Numbered from the stretch's first letter, positions 1-6,172 are shown. The stretch is 9,367 nt of DNA from Planctomycetota bacterium (GCA_016208805.1 JACQXL010000108.1:1-9367); one strand, 5' to 3'. Numbers and translations: made by a program. The notes: a model not told the origin generated them from the sequence alone.

Positions 1-161
1 GCTATCAATGTTACTACTGCGCCGGAAATCACATTGCCGGTCGCGCTGTCAAACACCCGGCCACTGACTCCTTCAGACATAGCAAAAGAGCCATAACCGA
101 TAAGCAGGACAATAATTAGCAGAATAAGATTTGCTATTTTTACCAACTTTGTATTCATCAT
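1..161 (-). CDS. Secreted protein with carboxypeptidase-regulatory-like domain (5' part only)
   Basis: The minus strand opens at an ATG-ATG pair at 161/158 and stays open to the left edge, giving about 53 codons. The first 30 residues form a signal peptide: a short Lys-containing start, a hydrophobic run (LILLIIVLLIGYGSFA), and a likely signal peptidase I site after SFA. The mature start, EGVSGRVFDSATGNVISGA, has the G-x-V-x-D-x-x-T/S-G-x-x-x-x-G-A pattern of a CarboxypepD_reg-like/transthyretin-like beta-sandwich. Such domains usually sit at the front of large exported or surface proteins. An AAGGAG site lies 6 nt before ATG 161, which supports that start. The gene is divergent from the transglutaminase lipoprotein. 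The rest lies outside the window, so overall function cannot be given. Confidence 0.75.
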   Translation of the reverse strand, partial: MMNTKLVKIANLILLIIVLLIGYGSFAMSEGVSGRVFDSATGNVISGAVVTLI

Positions 162-167
162 ATACCA

Positions 168-173
168 CTCCTT
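168..173 (-). promoter_or_regulatory. Shine-Dalgarno site of the left-edge secreted protein
   Basis: On the minus strand AAGGAG is followed by a 6-nt spacer and then the ATG at 161. It is one of the few strong SD sites in the window and decides this start. Confidence 0.6.
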
Positions 174-458
174 ATATTATCCGGAATCCGCCATATTAAA
201 ACTGGCAGACCCATCTTTTCTTATTTTTGTTAGTAGTTTATCCTGAAACAGACAAAAAGTCAAGAAAAATATCCGATTTTCTTGTCCGATGGACTCCGAA
301 GAGTCATACGGACTCCTTCGGAGAAGATTGTTATCCAATCGCGCTTATCCTGACAAGGCGGGATGGTTTTTACCTTTTTTCAGGTGGGACAGTCCCGCCC
401 CTTGGTTCAGATAGAGAAGGATACAGACGTTGCATAGGTGACTATAGATATTATTTCC
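174..458. other. Divergent intergenic region with stacked hairpins
   Basis: I see no credible gene here. An open frame runs through it into the lipoprotein, but the peptide is not protein-like, and a signal peptide with a lipobox starts only at 512. The region holds a perfect 8-bp inverted repeat, CAAGAAAA/TTTTCTTG (261-268 with 277-284). It also holds a 12-bp inverted repeat with one bulge (294-305 with 311-323) and a perfect palindrome GGGAC-A-GTCCC (386-396). The segment GGCGGGA (357-363) can pair with TCCCGCC (393-399). The right part contains CAGTCCCGC (390-398), a 9-mer shared with the palindromic elements inside downstream genes. Confidence 0.5.
294..323. repeat. Inverted repeat, 12-bp stem with one bulge
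   Basis: CTCCGAAGAGTC (294-305) pairs with GACTCCTTCGGAG (311-323), leaving C316 bulged and ATACG as the loop. The heptamer GGACTCC also appears as a direct repeat (291-297 and 310-316). There is no T-run, so it is not a classical terminator. It may be a mobile palindromic repeat like those found inside genes further right, but its sequence differs from them. Confidence 0.5.
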
Positions 459-487
459 TTGTAATTAATCGTCAAGGTAAATATAAT
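459..487 (+). promoter_or_regulatory. Promoter of the transglutaminase lipoprotein
   Basis: TTGTAA (459-464) is followed by a 17-nt spacer and a perfect TATAAT (482-487). Transcription would start near 494, leaving a leader of about 18 nt that carries the AGAGGA ribosome site at 501-506. The match to a housekeeping sigma-70-type promoter is good. This is prediction from sequence only. Confidence 0.55.
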
Positions 488-500
488 ATCTTTAAGAAAG

Positions 501-506
501 AGAGGA
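501..506 (+). promoter_or_regulatory. Ribosome binding site AGAGGA of the lipoprotein
   Basis: AGAGGA lies 5 nt upstream of the ATG at 512. It supports that start over the open extension that reaches back to 227. Confidence 0.5.
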
Positions 507-511
507 AATGT

Positions 512-2497
512 ATGAAATATGGATTAGGCGCTTTATTACTTGTCGGTATTCTCGTATTAACCGGATGCAGTAAAACAGCCCCGATGTTGCATCGGGACGG
601 CGGCCCCGCTCCAATAACCGCTGAAACAAAACCATCCGTTCAGGATGAATCCGTTGATTTATCTCTTGTGCCCGTGGAATATCGTGACCAGGTAAAAGAG
701 TCCTTGAAACTGGCTGGCGATAACGGGTCGGAACTGCTCAAGGTTTTGCAGACGTTAACTATCCCTGAAGAACGGGCCGGAGCGGCATTCCTGATCGGCA
801 CACTGCCCTACCCGGACTTGGCCGCCATCAAGGCCGATGTCCTTCTGGAGCATATCCGCTACGCATATCTGATTAAGAATAAGTATCCGTGGATGAAGAA
901 TATGCCCGAAGAGACATTCTTACATTATGTATTACCCTATCGTTGTGCCGAGGAGCCGATATCCGCATACCGCAGGTATTTCTACGAGCAATTAGACCCG
1001 ATTGTCTCGCAATGCACCAACCTATCCGATGTGGCGCATCAGGTGAACCTGTGGTTGGGCGCGCCCAAGCCGGCCCCGTCCCGAACCGACGGGGTCGGGA
1101 ACGGCAAACAACGGTTCCGGTTCGTCCAGACCGAGGCGCGTGACCAAGGACCACTGGCCAGTCTCAAATCCGGCTACGGCCGTTGCGAGGAGATGATGAT
1201 AATCTACATCTGCGCGGCCCGTTCGGTGGGCGTTCCCTGCCGCTCGTCCTGGACGCCATACTGGGCCATCTGCGATAATAACCACGCCTGGGTGGAGGTC
1301 TGGATAAGCGGTTCGTGGAAGCCGTTAGGCGGATGCGAGCCGGGCGCGCCCTGGTTTGCGGATCCGGCCAAACGCGCCGCCGCTGTCTATTCCGCCACTA
1401 TCGGCAAACCGCAATCCGAACTGATTCACAAGACCATCGGTAATTCATCCATCATCAATTCCACGCCGAATTATTCCAAGACCTGCCGGGTTAAGGTTAG
1501 CGTCGTTGACGCAGATAATAAACCGGTTACGGACACCACCGTGGTCTTTGCGGTATTCAACTGGGGCAGTTTCAGGCCGTTTGCCACCAAGATAACGGAC
1601 GGGCAGGGACAGGTGGAATTTGTAACCGGAATCGGCGAGTATTTCCTGTCCACCGGCAGGAACGATATGCGCGCCTGGCAGGTGGTCAAGACCGAGCCGG
1701 GCAAGACACTGGAGATAACATTCAAACTGGCTAAAAACGCCGCACCGGACGGGTTTATCTTCCTGCGCTATCCAACCTTGGACCAGGCTCGGACGAGTTT
1801 TACCACACCCGGTTTGACGCCTGTTTATACTTCACCTCTGACACCGACCTATCCGGCGCCGCCGGAGATATATTTCTACGAGGAATTCAATCCGGCGTTG
1901 CATTCAGATGTAATGGCGCTGATGGAAGGATATGCCGGCAAGGATGCGGTGGTCCAGAAACTCAAATCCGCGGGCGGTAACTGGACCGAGATGGCCGGCG
2001 CCATAACGGAGATAAGACCGGAACTGAGGCCGGATTTGTTCCATATCATCACCCAACTGGCCCATCTGGAAGCCATAGAGGTGACCAAGGAATTCTTGCT
2101 GGACACGGTTATATATGCCGACAGCGCCCGGAGTCGGTCAAAGTGGCAAATACCGGATGACATTCACAAAGCGTATGTCCTGAATCCGCAATTTGAGTAC
2201 CTGCATATCAGCCCGTGGCGGAAAGAATTGTCAGGTCGGTTCCTTCCAATAATCATAGCCGGTTATAATCCTGATGCTAAAATTCACTCCGACACAATAA
2301 CCGACACAGCCCGGGCCGTGAACGAATGGGTGGCCGCAAATATCAAGGTGCGCGGCGACCTGGGCGGGCGATTTTCCTATGTGGCCAGTCCGCTGGATAC
2401 CCTGAAGACCCAATCCCTGGGAAAAGGTGGCCGTCAGCCGCTTCCAGAGTGGCTATTGGCAGTACCTGGACTGGGAAGACCTGAAACGTTACGGTAA
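512..2497 (+). CDS. Transglutaminase-domain lipoprotein, 5' part of a frame-broken gene
   Basis: The ATG at 512 gives a lipoprotein signal peptide with lipobox LTGC (Cys19) and has AGAGGA 5 nt upstream. Residues 55-180 look helical. Residues about 200-290 are a transglutaminase-like core: GYGRCEE holds the nucleophile Cys225, NNHAWVEVW holds His258, and GGCEPG (Glu276) sits where the acidic partner is expected. Residues about 325-400 form a beta-sandwich (VKVSVVDADNKPVTDT). The helical module then recurs: FLLDTVIYA and YVLNPQF echo VLLEHIRYA and YVLPYRC. It leads into VNEWVAANI and SPLDTLKTQ, the run-up to a second transglutaminase core. The frame breaks there, near residue 637, and the last two dozen residues are out-of-frame noise. 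Related Bacteroidota proteins, from memory, continue into a full second core, a beta domain and a thioredoxin-like domain; here the latter parts lie in the next frame. Probably anchored to a membrane and active outside the cytoplasm. Substrate unknown; it may act as a peptidase rather than a cross-linker. Confidence 0.8.
   Translation: MKYGLGALLLVGILVLTGCSKTAPMLHRDGGPAPITAETKPSVQDESVDLSLVPVEYRDQVKESLKLAGDNGSELLKVLQTLTIPEERAGAAFLIGTLPYPDLAAIKADVLLEHIRYAYLIKNKYPWMKNMPEETFLHYVLPYRCAEEPISAYRRYFYEQLDPIVSQCTNLSDVAHQVNLWLGAPKPAPSRTDGVGNGKQRFRFVQTEARDQGPLASLKSGYGRCEEMMIIYICAARSVGVPCRSSWTPYWAICDNNHAWVEVWISGSWKPLGGCEPGAPWFADPAKRAAAVYSATIGKPQSELIHKTIGNSSIINSTPNYSKTCRVKVSVVDADNKPVTDTTVVFAVFNWGSFRPFATKITDGQGQVEFVTGIGEYFLSTGRNDMRAWQVVKTEPGKTLEITFKLAKNAAPDGFIFLRYPTLDQARTSFTTPGLTPVYTSPLTPTYPAPPEIYFYEEFNPALHSDVMALMEGYAGKDAVVQKLKSAGGNWTEMAGAITEIRPELRPDLFHIITQLAHLEAIEVTKEFLLDTVIYADSARSRSKWQIPDDIHKAYVLNPQFEYLHISPWRKELSGRFLPIIIAGYNPDAKIHSDTITDTARAVNEWVAANIKVRGDLGGRFSYVASPLDTLKTQSLGKGGRQPLPEWLLAVPGLGRPETLR
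579..600. repeat. In-gene hairpin in the lipoprotein linker
   Basis: CCCGATG (580-586) and CATCGGG (590-596) form a perfect 7-bp stem with a TTG loop, followed by ACGG. It encodes the low-complexity linker just after the lipid-modified Cys (around MLHRDGG). It fits the CCCCG...CGGGAC pattern of the elements inside the Nudix and radical SAM genes, but shares only that frame with them. Confidence 0.45.
1074..1104. repeat. In-gene hairpin before the transglutaminase Cys
   Basis: CCCCGTC (1074-1080) pairs perfectly with GACGGGG (1088-1094) across a 7-nt loop. A competing stem, TCCCGA/TCGGGA (1079-1084 with 1095-1100), overlaps it. The segment encodes residues about 188-198 (PAPSRTDGVGN), between VNLWLG and the run-up to Cys225, where I would expect a shorter loop. 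It may be an inserted palindrome. The match to the CCCCG...CGGGAC family is loose. Confidence 0.35.
2400..2430 (+). other. Frame break at the second transglutaminase core
   Basis: The upstream frame makes sense through SPLDTLKTQ. The downstream frame makes sense from about NPWEKVAVSRFQSGYW. They are offset by +1 (or -2) and meet inside this stretch, which includes GGGAAAAGG (2419-2427). The break falls where the second copy of the catalytic Cys motif should be (compare LKSGYGRC in the first core). About 60 or more codons of core seem absent as well, so this looks like a deletion that changed frame, not a single-base indel. An assembly error is possible. Confidence 0.6.
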
Positions 2498-3461
2498 ATG
2501 GGTGGTGGTGCCGCCCGGCCAGTATCTGGTTACGGCCGGTATCAGAAACTCCAACGGCGACCCCTATGTCTATTGCAAGCAGATGGAGTTCAAATCCGGC
2601 GACGGCATCGTGATGAACCTGCCGCTGGATATCCCGATAGGTGCGCTTTCAGAGACGGAACGAATCGTGCGGCCGCTGAAAGAGATACCGGATGTAAAAC
2701 TGGCCGACCTCCAGGGCCGACCGTATAACCTCAAAGAGGTGCTGGAAGAATATAATGTAATGCTGGCTTTCTTTTCGCTGAATAACGAGCCGTGCCTGAG
2801 GATGATGCCGATGATTGATGAGGCGTTGTCCATCGCCAGAGATGCCGGGACCGTTATCTGGGCCGTCTATGTTGACCCGGAAGGCAAGGATAAATTCCTG
2901 AAAGACGGGCGGCTGGCCGGGTTGCGGATACCGGTTCTGATTGATGCCGACCAGAAAGCGATCAGCCAATTCATACCGGACTTTGAGAAGAATAAGGCGT
3001 CTGTCCTGCCGTCCACTTTGCTGATAAACAAAGATGGTAAGACGGTATTCTGGGACGAAGGTTATAATATGGATATTGAGCGGGTAATAGAAGGCGGGCT
3101 ATCGCTTTTAGGGGACAAGAAAACCGGTTCGGCGGTGGCTACCAGGGCGCCGGAGATTCATACCGAGCCGTTTATTATACCGGACCGGGATTATCTGGCC
3201 GAGGCGGAGCGGTATTTCAAGGAAGGTAAATATCAGGATGCGGTCGGCTCGTATAAAAAGGCGCTTGAGGTCGTGGCCGATGATTCTAATATCTGGTATA
3301 ACCTGGCCTGCGCCTATTCGTTGCTCAAGCAGGTGGATGAAGGGCTGAATGCTCTCAAGAAGGCCGTTGAATACGGCTGGAGCGAGTTTCACTGGATGGA
3401 TAACGACCCGGACTTAACCAACCTGCGCAACGACCCAAGGTATAAGGAAATACGGAAGTAA
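2427..3461 (+). CDS. Beta domain, thioredoxin-like domain and TPRs: 3' part of the frame-broken lipoprotein
   Basis: The frame opens at GTG 2427, but sense-like sequence extends slightly upstream (PNPWEK), so this is probably the C-terminal part of the 512 gene and not a separate protein. Residues 1-70 form a beta domain (SRFQSGYWQYLDW; GQYLVTAGIRNSNGDPYVY). Residues about 85-230 are thioredoxin/AhpC-like: a DLQGRPYNL strand-turn, VMLAFFSLNNEPCLRMMPM at the active-site position, and a conserved cis-Pro (VLPST, Pro185). Only one cysteine (Cys123, in the resolving-Cys position) remains, so normal dithiol redox activity is unlikely. Residues about 254-344 contain TPRs (AERYFKEGKYQDAVGSYKKAL; NIWYNLACAYSLLKQVDEGL) ending in the common DPDLTNLRNDPRYKEI motif. 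No good SD precedes the GTG. If translated separately it would lack an export signal. Confidence 0.75.
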   Translation: MAVSRFQSGYWQYLDWEDLKRYGKWVVVPPGQYLVTAGIRNSNGDPYVYCKQMEFKSGDGIVMNLPLDIPIGALSETERIVRPLKEIPDVKLADLQGRPYNLKEVLEEYNVMLAFFSLNNEPCLRMMPMIDEALSIARDAGTVIWAVYVDPEGKDKFLKDGRLAGLRIPVLIDADQKAISQFIPDFEKNKASVLPSTLLINKDGKTVFWDEGYNMDIERVIEGGLSLLGDKKTGSAVATRAPEIHTEPFIIPDRDYLAEAERYFKEGKYQDAVGSYKKALEVVADDSNIWYNLACAYSLLKQVDEGLNALKKAVEYGWSEFHWMDNDPDLTNLRNDPRYKEIRK

Positions 3462-3466
3462 CGTTT

Positions 3467-3549
3467 AACCACAGATTTCACAGATTACACGGATTACCAA
3501 ATCAGGACAGATAAAAAATCTGCGCCAATTTGTGTAATCTGTGGTTTTT
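3467..3549 (+). terminator. Dispersed 9-nt-periodic repeat forming a terminator-like hairpin
   Basis: Six nt after the lipoprotein stop codon three 9-nt units follow in tandem: ACAGATTTC, ACAGATTAC, ACGGATTAC (3471-3497). AACCACAGATT (3467-3477) pairs perfectly with AATCTGTGGTT (3536-3546), and the right arm runs into five Ts (3545-3549). In an alternative fold, 3479-3495 pairs with 3527-3543 at 15 of 17 positions. The long loop makes it a poor classical terminator, but the T-run and position suit transcript termination or 3'-end protection. An 18-nt exact copy of the left part lies at 4879-4896. Confidence 0.45.
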
Positions 3550-3550
3550 C

Positions 3551-3578
3551 TTGACATATCAGGCGAAAGGCATACCAT
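3551..3578 (+). promoter_or_regulatory. Promoter of the zinc-ribbon membrane protein
   Basis: A perfect TTGACA (3551-3556), a 16-nt spacer and TACCAT (3573-3578, four of six to TATAAT) lie directly before the gene. The predicted start of transcription falls within a few bases of the ATG at 3588, so the mRNA may be leaderless or nearly so. That agrees with the lack of an SD site. Confidence 0.4.
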
Positions 3579-3587
3579 AGTCCCCCA

Positions 3588-4877
3588 ATGATAGTTTTTA
3601 ACTGCAATATTTGCGTCAAGAAACTTCAGGTCAAGGATGAATTAGCCGGCCGGAAAGTCAAGTGCCCGGGCTGTAACCAGGTAGTGGTTGTCCCGGAGCC
3701 GGAAATCAAACTGGAAATTGATGCGGCTGATAAGTCGGCTGTCAAATCGGCTGAGGCGGGAAAGAAACGCTGTCCGACCTGCGCTACGGAGTTATACGAG
3801 GGCGATGCAGTCTGCCTCAAGTGCGGCACGGTGATTAAACAGGTTGCCGGACGGCGCGAGGCCAAGGCCATTCCGTTCTATAAAAATACGCTCTTTTACA
3901 TCGCCGTCATTGCGGTAATTGCATTAGCGACCGGGGTTTATTACTATCTTAACACTCGGCCCGAATCAACAGAACCACCGAACGATAATAAACATAGCGC
4001 TGTCGGCAACAAGCCGGATAACCAAACGCCACCACCGCCCCCGTCCGCTAAACCCGAAGAACTGTTGCGCCAGGAAATCAAGAACGGCGATATTGCCAAA
4101 CTTGATGGCCTGGTCAAGGGCATAATTGCCGCCGGCAGCAAGTCTATTGATGTCATTGCGGCGGAGATAAAGAATCCGGCCGCAACCGTTAAAACCAAAT
4201 CCGCCTATGCGTTGTATCTGCTGACCTATTACAATATCTATCGCCAGAATATCTTCCCGATTCTTGACGGCAGCGCCCGCAGCCGCGACGATAATCTGCG
4301 GCTGCTTATTCTGGAAATGACCTATATGGCGTTGACGGACGAACGCGATGATGGTTTATTGAGTCTGTCCGATGCGGTCAAGCCCTATGGCAGCCAATTC
4401 AAGGATATGGAAAAGTCGCCGCCGGACCAGCGGGCCAGGACTTTGCTTAACTGGCTCAGCGGCGATACCAACAACCTGATTCGGGCCAAGGCCATCATCT
4501 ATCTGCTGGAATTGGGCGGCGATAAATCCAATGTCAAGCAACTGATTAACCTGTTGAAGGAAGCATCAGCCGAACCCATCATAAAACGATTCCTGAAATC
4601 ATATACGGGCCAGCCCTTTGAGAAAATAGATGAATGGGACAACTGGTGGAAGGACAACCGGGCCTTGACCCGGGCGCAATGGCTGGCCGGCGCACTGGAT
4701 AAAACCGCCGACCCGCAAAGATTAACTATTATCCGGCAACTGGCCAAACTCAGGAAACTTTCATCCGAAGACCTGTCAAAACCGGGCCAGCAGTTCATCT
4801 ACAGCGAAAGCGATACGGATGAGTTTAAGCAGTCCGTCATCAAGCAGTGGCAGGATTGGGCCAGGACGCAGAAGTGA
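3588..4877 (+). CDS. Membrane protein with two zinc ribbons and a helical-repeat domain
   Basis: A 429-residue protein of unknown role. Residues 4-36 are an N-terminal zinc ribbon: Cys6/Cys9 and Cys26/Cys29 around AGRKVKCPGC, ending in VVVVP. In my experience this is very typical of Planctomycetota. A second ribbon follows with Cys62/Cys65 and Cys76/Cys79 (CPTC, CLKC). Residues 101-121 form one transmembrane helix (FYIAVIAVIALATGVYYYL). A charged, Pro-rich linker (QTPPPPPSAKP) comes next. The remaining ~270 residues are alpha-helical and probably HEAT-like (IDVIAAEIKNPAATVKTKSA; NLIRAKAIIYLLELGGD), ending in Trp-rich helices. The likely topology has the ribbons in the cytoplasm and the repeats outside. 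No SD precedes the ATG; the upstream TTGACA box and dispersed repeat suggest its own, nearly leaderless transcript. It converges on the MshEN-repeat gene, leaving 32 nt between them. Confidence 0.8.
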   Translation: MIVFNCNICVKKLQVKDELAGRKVKCPGCNQVVVVPEPEIKLEIDAADKSAVKSAEAGKKRCPTCATELYEGDAVCLKCGTVIKQVAGRREAKAIPFYKNTLFYIAVIAVIALATGVYYYLNTRPESTEPPNDNKHSAVGNKPDNQTPPPPPSAKPEELLRQEIKNGDIAKLDGLVKGIIAAGSKSIDVIAAEIKNPAATVKTKSAYALYLLTYYNIYRQNIFPILDGSARSRDDNLRLLILEMTYMALTDERDDGLLSLSDAVKPYGSQFKDMEKSPPDQRARTLLNWLSGDTNNLIRAKAIIYLLELGGDKSNVKQLINLLKEASAEPIIKRFLKSYTGQPFEKIDEWDNWWKDNRALTRAQWLAGALDKTADPQRLTIIRQLAKLRKLSSEDLSKPGQQFIYSESDTDEFKQSVIKQWQDWARTQK

Positions 4878-4878
4878 G

Positions 4879-4906
4879 CCACAGATTTCACAGATTTAAC
4901 TTGTGG
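4879..4906. repeat. Second copy of the CACAGATT dispersed repeat
   Basis: The 18 nt CCACAGATTTCACAGATT (4879-4896) are identical to 3469-3486. CCACA (4879-4883) can pair with TGTGG (4902-4906). The copy fills almost all of the gap between two convergent genes, where it might act as a weak two-way transcript end. The two copies flank the zinc-ribbon membrane gene. Confidence 0.55.
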
Positions 4907-4909
4907 TAA

Positions 4910-5443
4910 TCAAGCCAGGACGGTCAATTCGTTATCGCATCTATAACAAAGGAACCTGGCACCGCTATTGAATAAAATCGTGTTGTATTTATGGCCGCAT
5001 TTGGAGCAGGTAATCAGCCGGCCGGTCTGGTAATCAAGAATCTTCTGGACCTGTTCATCTGTTAAGTATTTACGCTTGAGCATAATCTCGCCCAGTCGCA
5101 AGAAATAATCATCCTGCATTGTCAGTTGCACGCCAAGGCATTCATCCACCTGCGCTTCGGTGGCAAAGCCGAGTTTGATGGCAATCCGTCCGAAGATGTT
5201 GTCTTCCTTGATGCGTCTGGTCTGGACGGCCTTGGCTTCTATATTGCGGCTCTGGACATCCACCAGCGACTGAAGTTGGTCTTCGCTGAGATATCCCTTT
5301 TCCAGGAGAAGCACGCCCAGCGGCTTCCATTCGCGCAGGGTCTTCTGGGCATTGAGGCATTCCTGGACCTGCGTCTCGTTGACCAGACGCATCTTGACCG
5401 CAATATCGCCCAGAATTAAATCTTCTTTCTGTTCACCAGTCAT
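4910..5443 (-). CDS. MshEN/GspE-N-like repeat protein with C-terminal zinc ribbon
   Basis: A 177-residue protein built from four helical units of the type found at the N-terminus of type II secretion/type IV pilus ATPases: residues about 9-34 (LGDIAVKMRLVNETQVQECL), 41-67 (LGVLLLEKGYLSEDQLQSLV), 83-106 (FGRIAIKLGFATEAQVDECL) and 116-142 (LGEIMLKRKYLTDEQVQKIL). There is no ATPase domain. The tail (146-169) has Cys146/Cys149 and Cys166/Cys169, a probable zinc ribbon. MshEN-type domains can bind c-di-GMP, but I cannot confirm the ligand residues here. The ATG overlaps the stop codon of the upstream Nudix gene as ATGA, and there is no SD of its own, so translation is probably coupled to it. I infer a small cytoplasmic adaptor or sensor; its partner is unknown. 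Confidence 0.75.
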   Translation of the reverse strand: MTGEQKEDLILGDIAVKMRLVNETQVQECLNAQKTLREWKPLGVLLLEKGYLSEDQLQSLVDVQSRNIEAKAVQTRRIKEDNIFGRIAIKLGFATEAQVDECLGVQLTMQDDYFLRLGEIMLKRKYLTDEQVQKILDYQTGRLITCSKCGHKYNTILFNSGARFLCYRCDNELTVLA

Positions 5444-6084
5444 AACTTAGTAATCCGTGGCTTCAGCCACAACATTAATCCGATAATGCTTTTCGCATCA
5501 ATTATCTTGTTGGTCTTGAGTAGTTGGACAATATCACGCCGATGGAATATACAGTATCTTATTTCTTCATTCGCGTCAAGTTCTAATGGACTATGTTTTG
5601 ATGGGTCAACCTTTGCTACATAAAGATGGATTTTCTCGGTGCAGAAGCCCGGCGCGGTATAGAATTCCATAACCTTTTTGATGGTTCGTGCGGCGAAGCC
5701 GGTTTCTTCCAATAGTTCCCGGCGGGCGCAGGCCAGCGGCGATTCTCCTTTATTAAGCGTGCCAGCTGGTATCTCCCATAATGCCCGGCCGGTCGGGTAA
5801 CGGAATTGCCTGACCAAAACGACCCTGTCAACGCCCCGCATAAGTGCGGGACTGACTGCGGTCTTGCCAATCAGCGGCACAATCGCCACGGCGCCCGGGT
5901 GGACCACAGTTTCCCGCCAGTATGGTTTGTGGGTGCGTGGGTTAGTCAGCCGCGTTCTGGTAATATTAAATATCCGGCCGCGGTAAATAGTGCGGCAGTT
6001 TGAGCAGAGCGAATTACTGCCGACTATACTGGGCTGTAATTCGGTTCCCTCAAACAGCCCAAGTATGGTTTTTGCTGTTGACAT
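5440..6084 (-). CDS. Nudix hydrolase, ADP-ribose pyrophosphatase type
   Basis: A 214-residue Nudix protein. The Nudix box is complete at residues 108-130 (GTLNKGE, then RRELLEETGF), matching GX5EX7REUXEEXGU with the metal-binding glutamates. The surroundings are typical of ADP-sugar pyrophosphatases: HPGAVAIVPL, then VVLVRQFRYPTGRALWEIPAG just before the box. It probably hydrolyses ADP-ribose or a related nucleoside diphosphate sugar in the cytoplasm, using Mg2+. Odd point: residues 73-84 (GKTAVSPALMRG) split the usual beta-hairpin between AIVPL and RVVLVRQ, and are encoded by a 35-nt element repeated exactly in the radical SAM gene. The start at 6084 lacks an SD but has TATAAT 13 nt upstream. 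The stop overlaps the next gene by ATGA. The N-terminus has a lone C-x-x-C (LCSNC). Confidence 0.88.
   Translation of the reverse strand: MSTAKTILGLFEGTELQPSIVGSNSLCSNCRTIYRGRIFNITRTRLTNPRTHKPYWRETVVHPGAVAIVPLIGKTAVSPALMRGVDRVVLVRQFRYPTGRALWEIPAGTLNKGESPLACARRELLEETGFAARTIKKVMEFYTAPGFCTEKIHLYVAKVDPSKHSPLELDANEEIRYCIFHRRDIVQLLKTNKIIDAKSIIGLMLWLKPRITKL
5450..5470. repeat. Small palindrome at the 3' end of the Nudix gene
   Basis: GTGGC-TTCA-GCCAC (5457-5461 with 5466-5470) is a perfect 5-bp hairpin with a tetraloop. On the minus strand it is followed by CACGGATTAC, 10 nt identical to 3488-3497 in the intergenic repeat. It encodes the last residues (LWLKPRITKL), so the C-terminus may have been recruited from a dispersed repeat. 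Confidence 0.35.
5834..5868. repeat. Palindromic element, copy 1, in frame inside the Nudix gene
   Basis: A 35-nt segment identical at every base to 6462-6496. It begins with CCCGCA-TAAG-TGCGGG (stem 5835-5840 with 5845-5850) and continues ACTGACTGCGGTCTTGCC. Read on the minus strand in the host frame it encodes GKTAVSPALMRG (Nudix residues 73-84). It sits in a loop that is normally short, as expected for an inserted sequence the protein tolerates. Confidence 0.85.
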
Positions 6085-6097
6085 AGTGTTATTCGGG

Positions 6098-6125
6098 ATT
6101 ATATCTTTTTGAATATTTATGACTA
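6098..6125 (-). promoter_or_regulatory. Promoter of the Nudix / MshEN-repeat pair
   Basis: On the minus strand a perfect TATAAT (6103-6098) ends 13 nt before the Nudix ATG, with TAGTCA (6125-6120, four of six to TTGACA) 16 nt further upstream. The leader would be only about 7 nt, in keeping with the missing SD. Confidence 0.4.
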
Positions 6126-6150
6126 TTAAATTGCTGTTTTTAGCGTGGGT

Positions 6151-6170
6151 CGTAATTCGTGATATTCGTG
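6151..6170. repeat. 9-nt-periodic intergenic repeat, CACGAATTA type
   Basis: On the minus strand CACGAATAT and CACGAATTA follow each other directly, just after the radical SAM stop codon. The 9-nt period and unit resemble the CACAGATTA units at 3471-3497, suggesting related intergenic repeats that end transcripts. Confidence 0.4.
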
Positions 6171-6172
6171 CC

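Noticed and set aside
227..511. Open extension of the lipoprotein frame 95 codons upstream
   Set aside because: The upstream peptide looks like translated hairpins and promoter. A clear lipoprotein signal with an SD and a promoter places the start at 512.
873..1285. Minus-strand and other-frame open frames across the lipoprotein
   Set aside because: They are shadows of the conserved transglutaminase frame, with low-complexity translations and no start signals.
2419..2427. Programmed -1 frameshift at GGGAAAAGG
   Set aside because: The downstream frame needs +1 (or -2), no standard heptamer sits in phase, and core sequence seems missing, so a deletion or error fits better.
2498..2728. Separate small gene in the third frame after the lipoprotein break
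   Set aside because: It overlaps the beta and thioredoxin-like frame entirely and its translation is Arg-rich noise.
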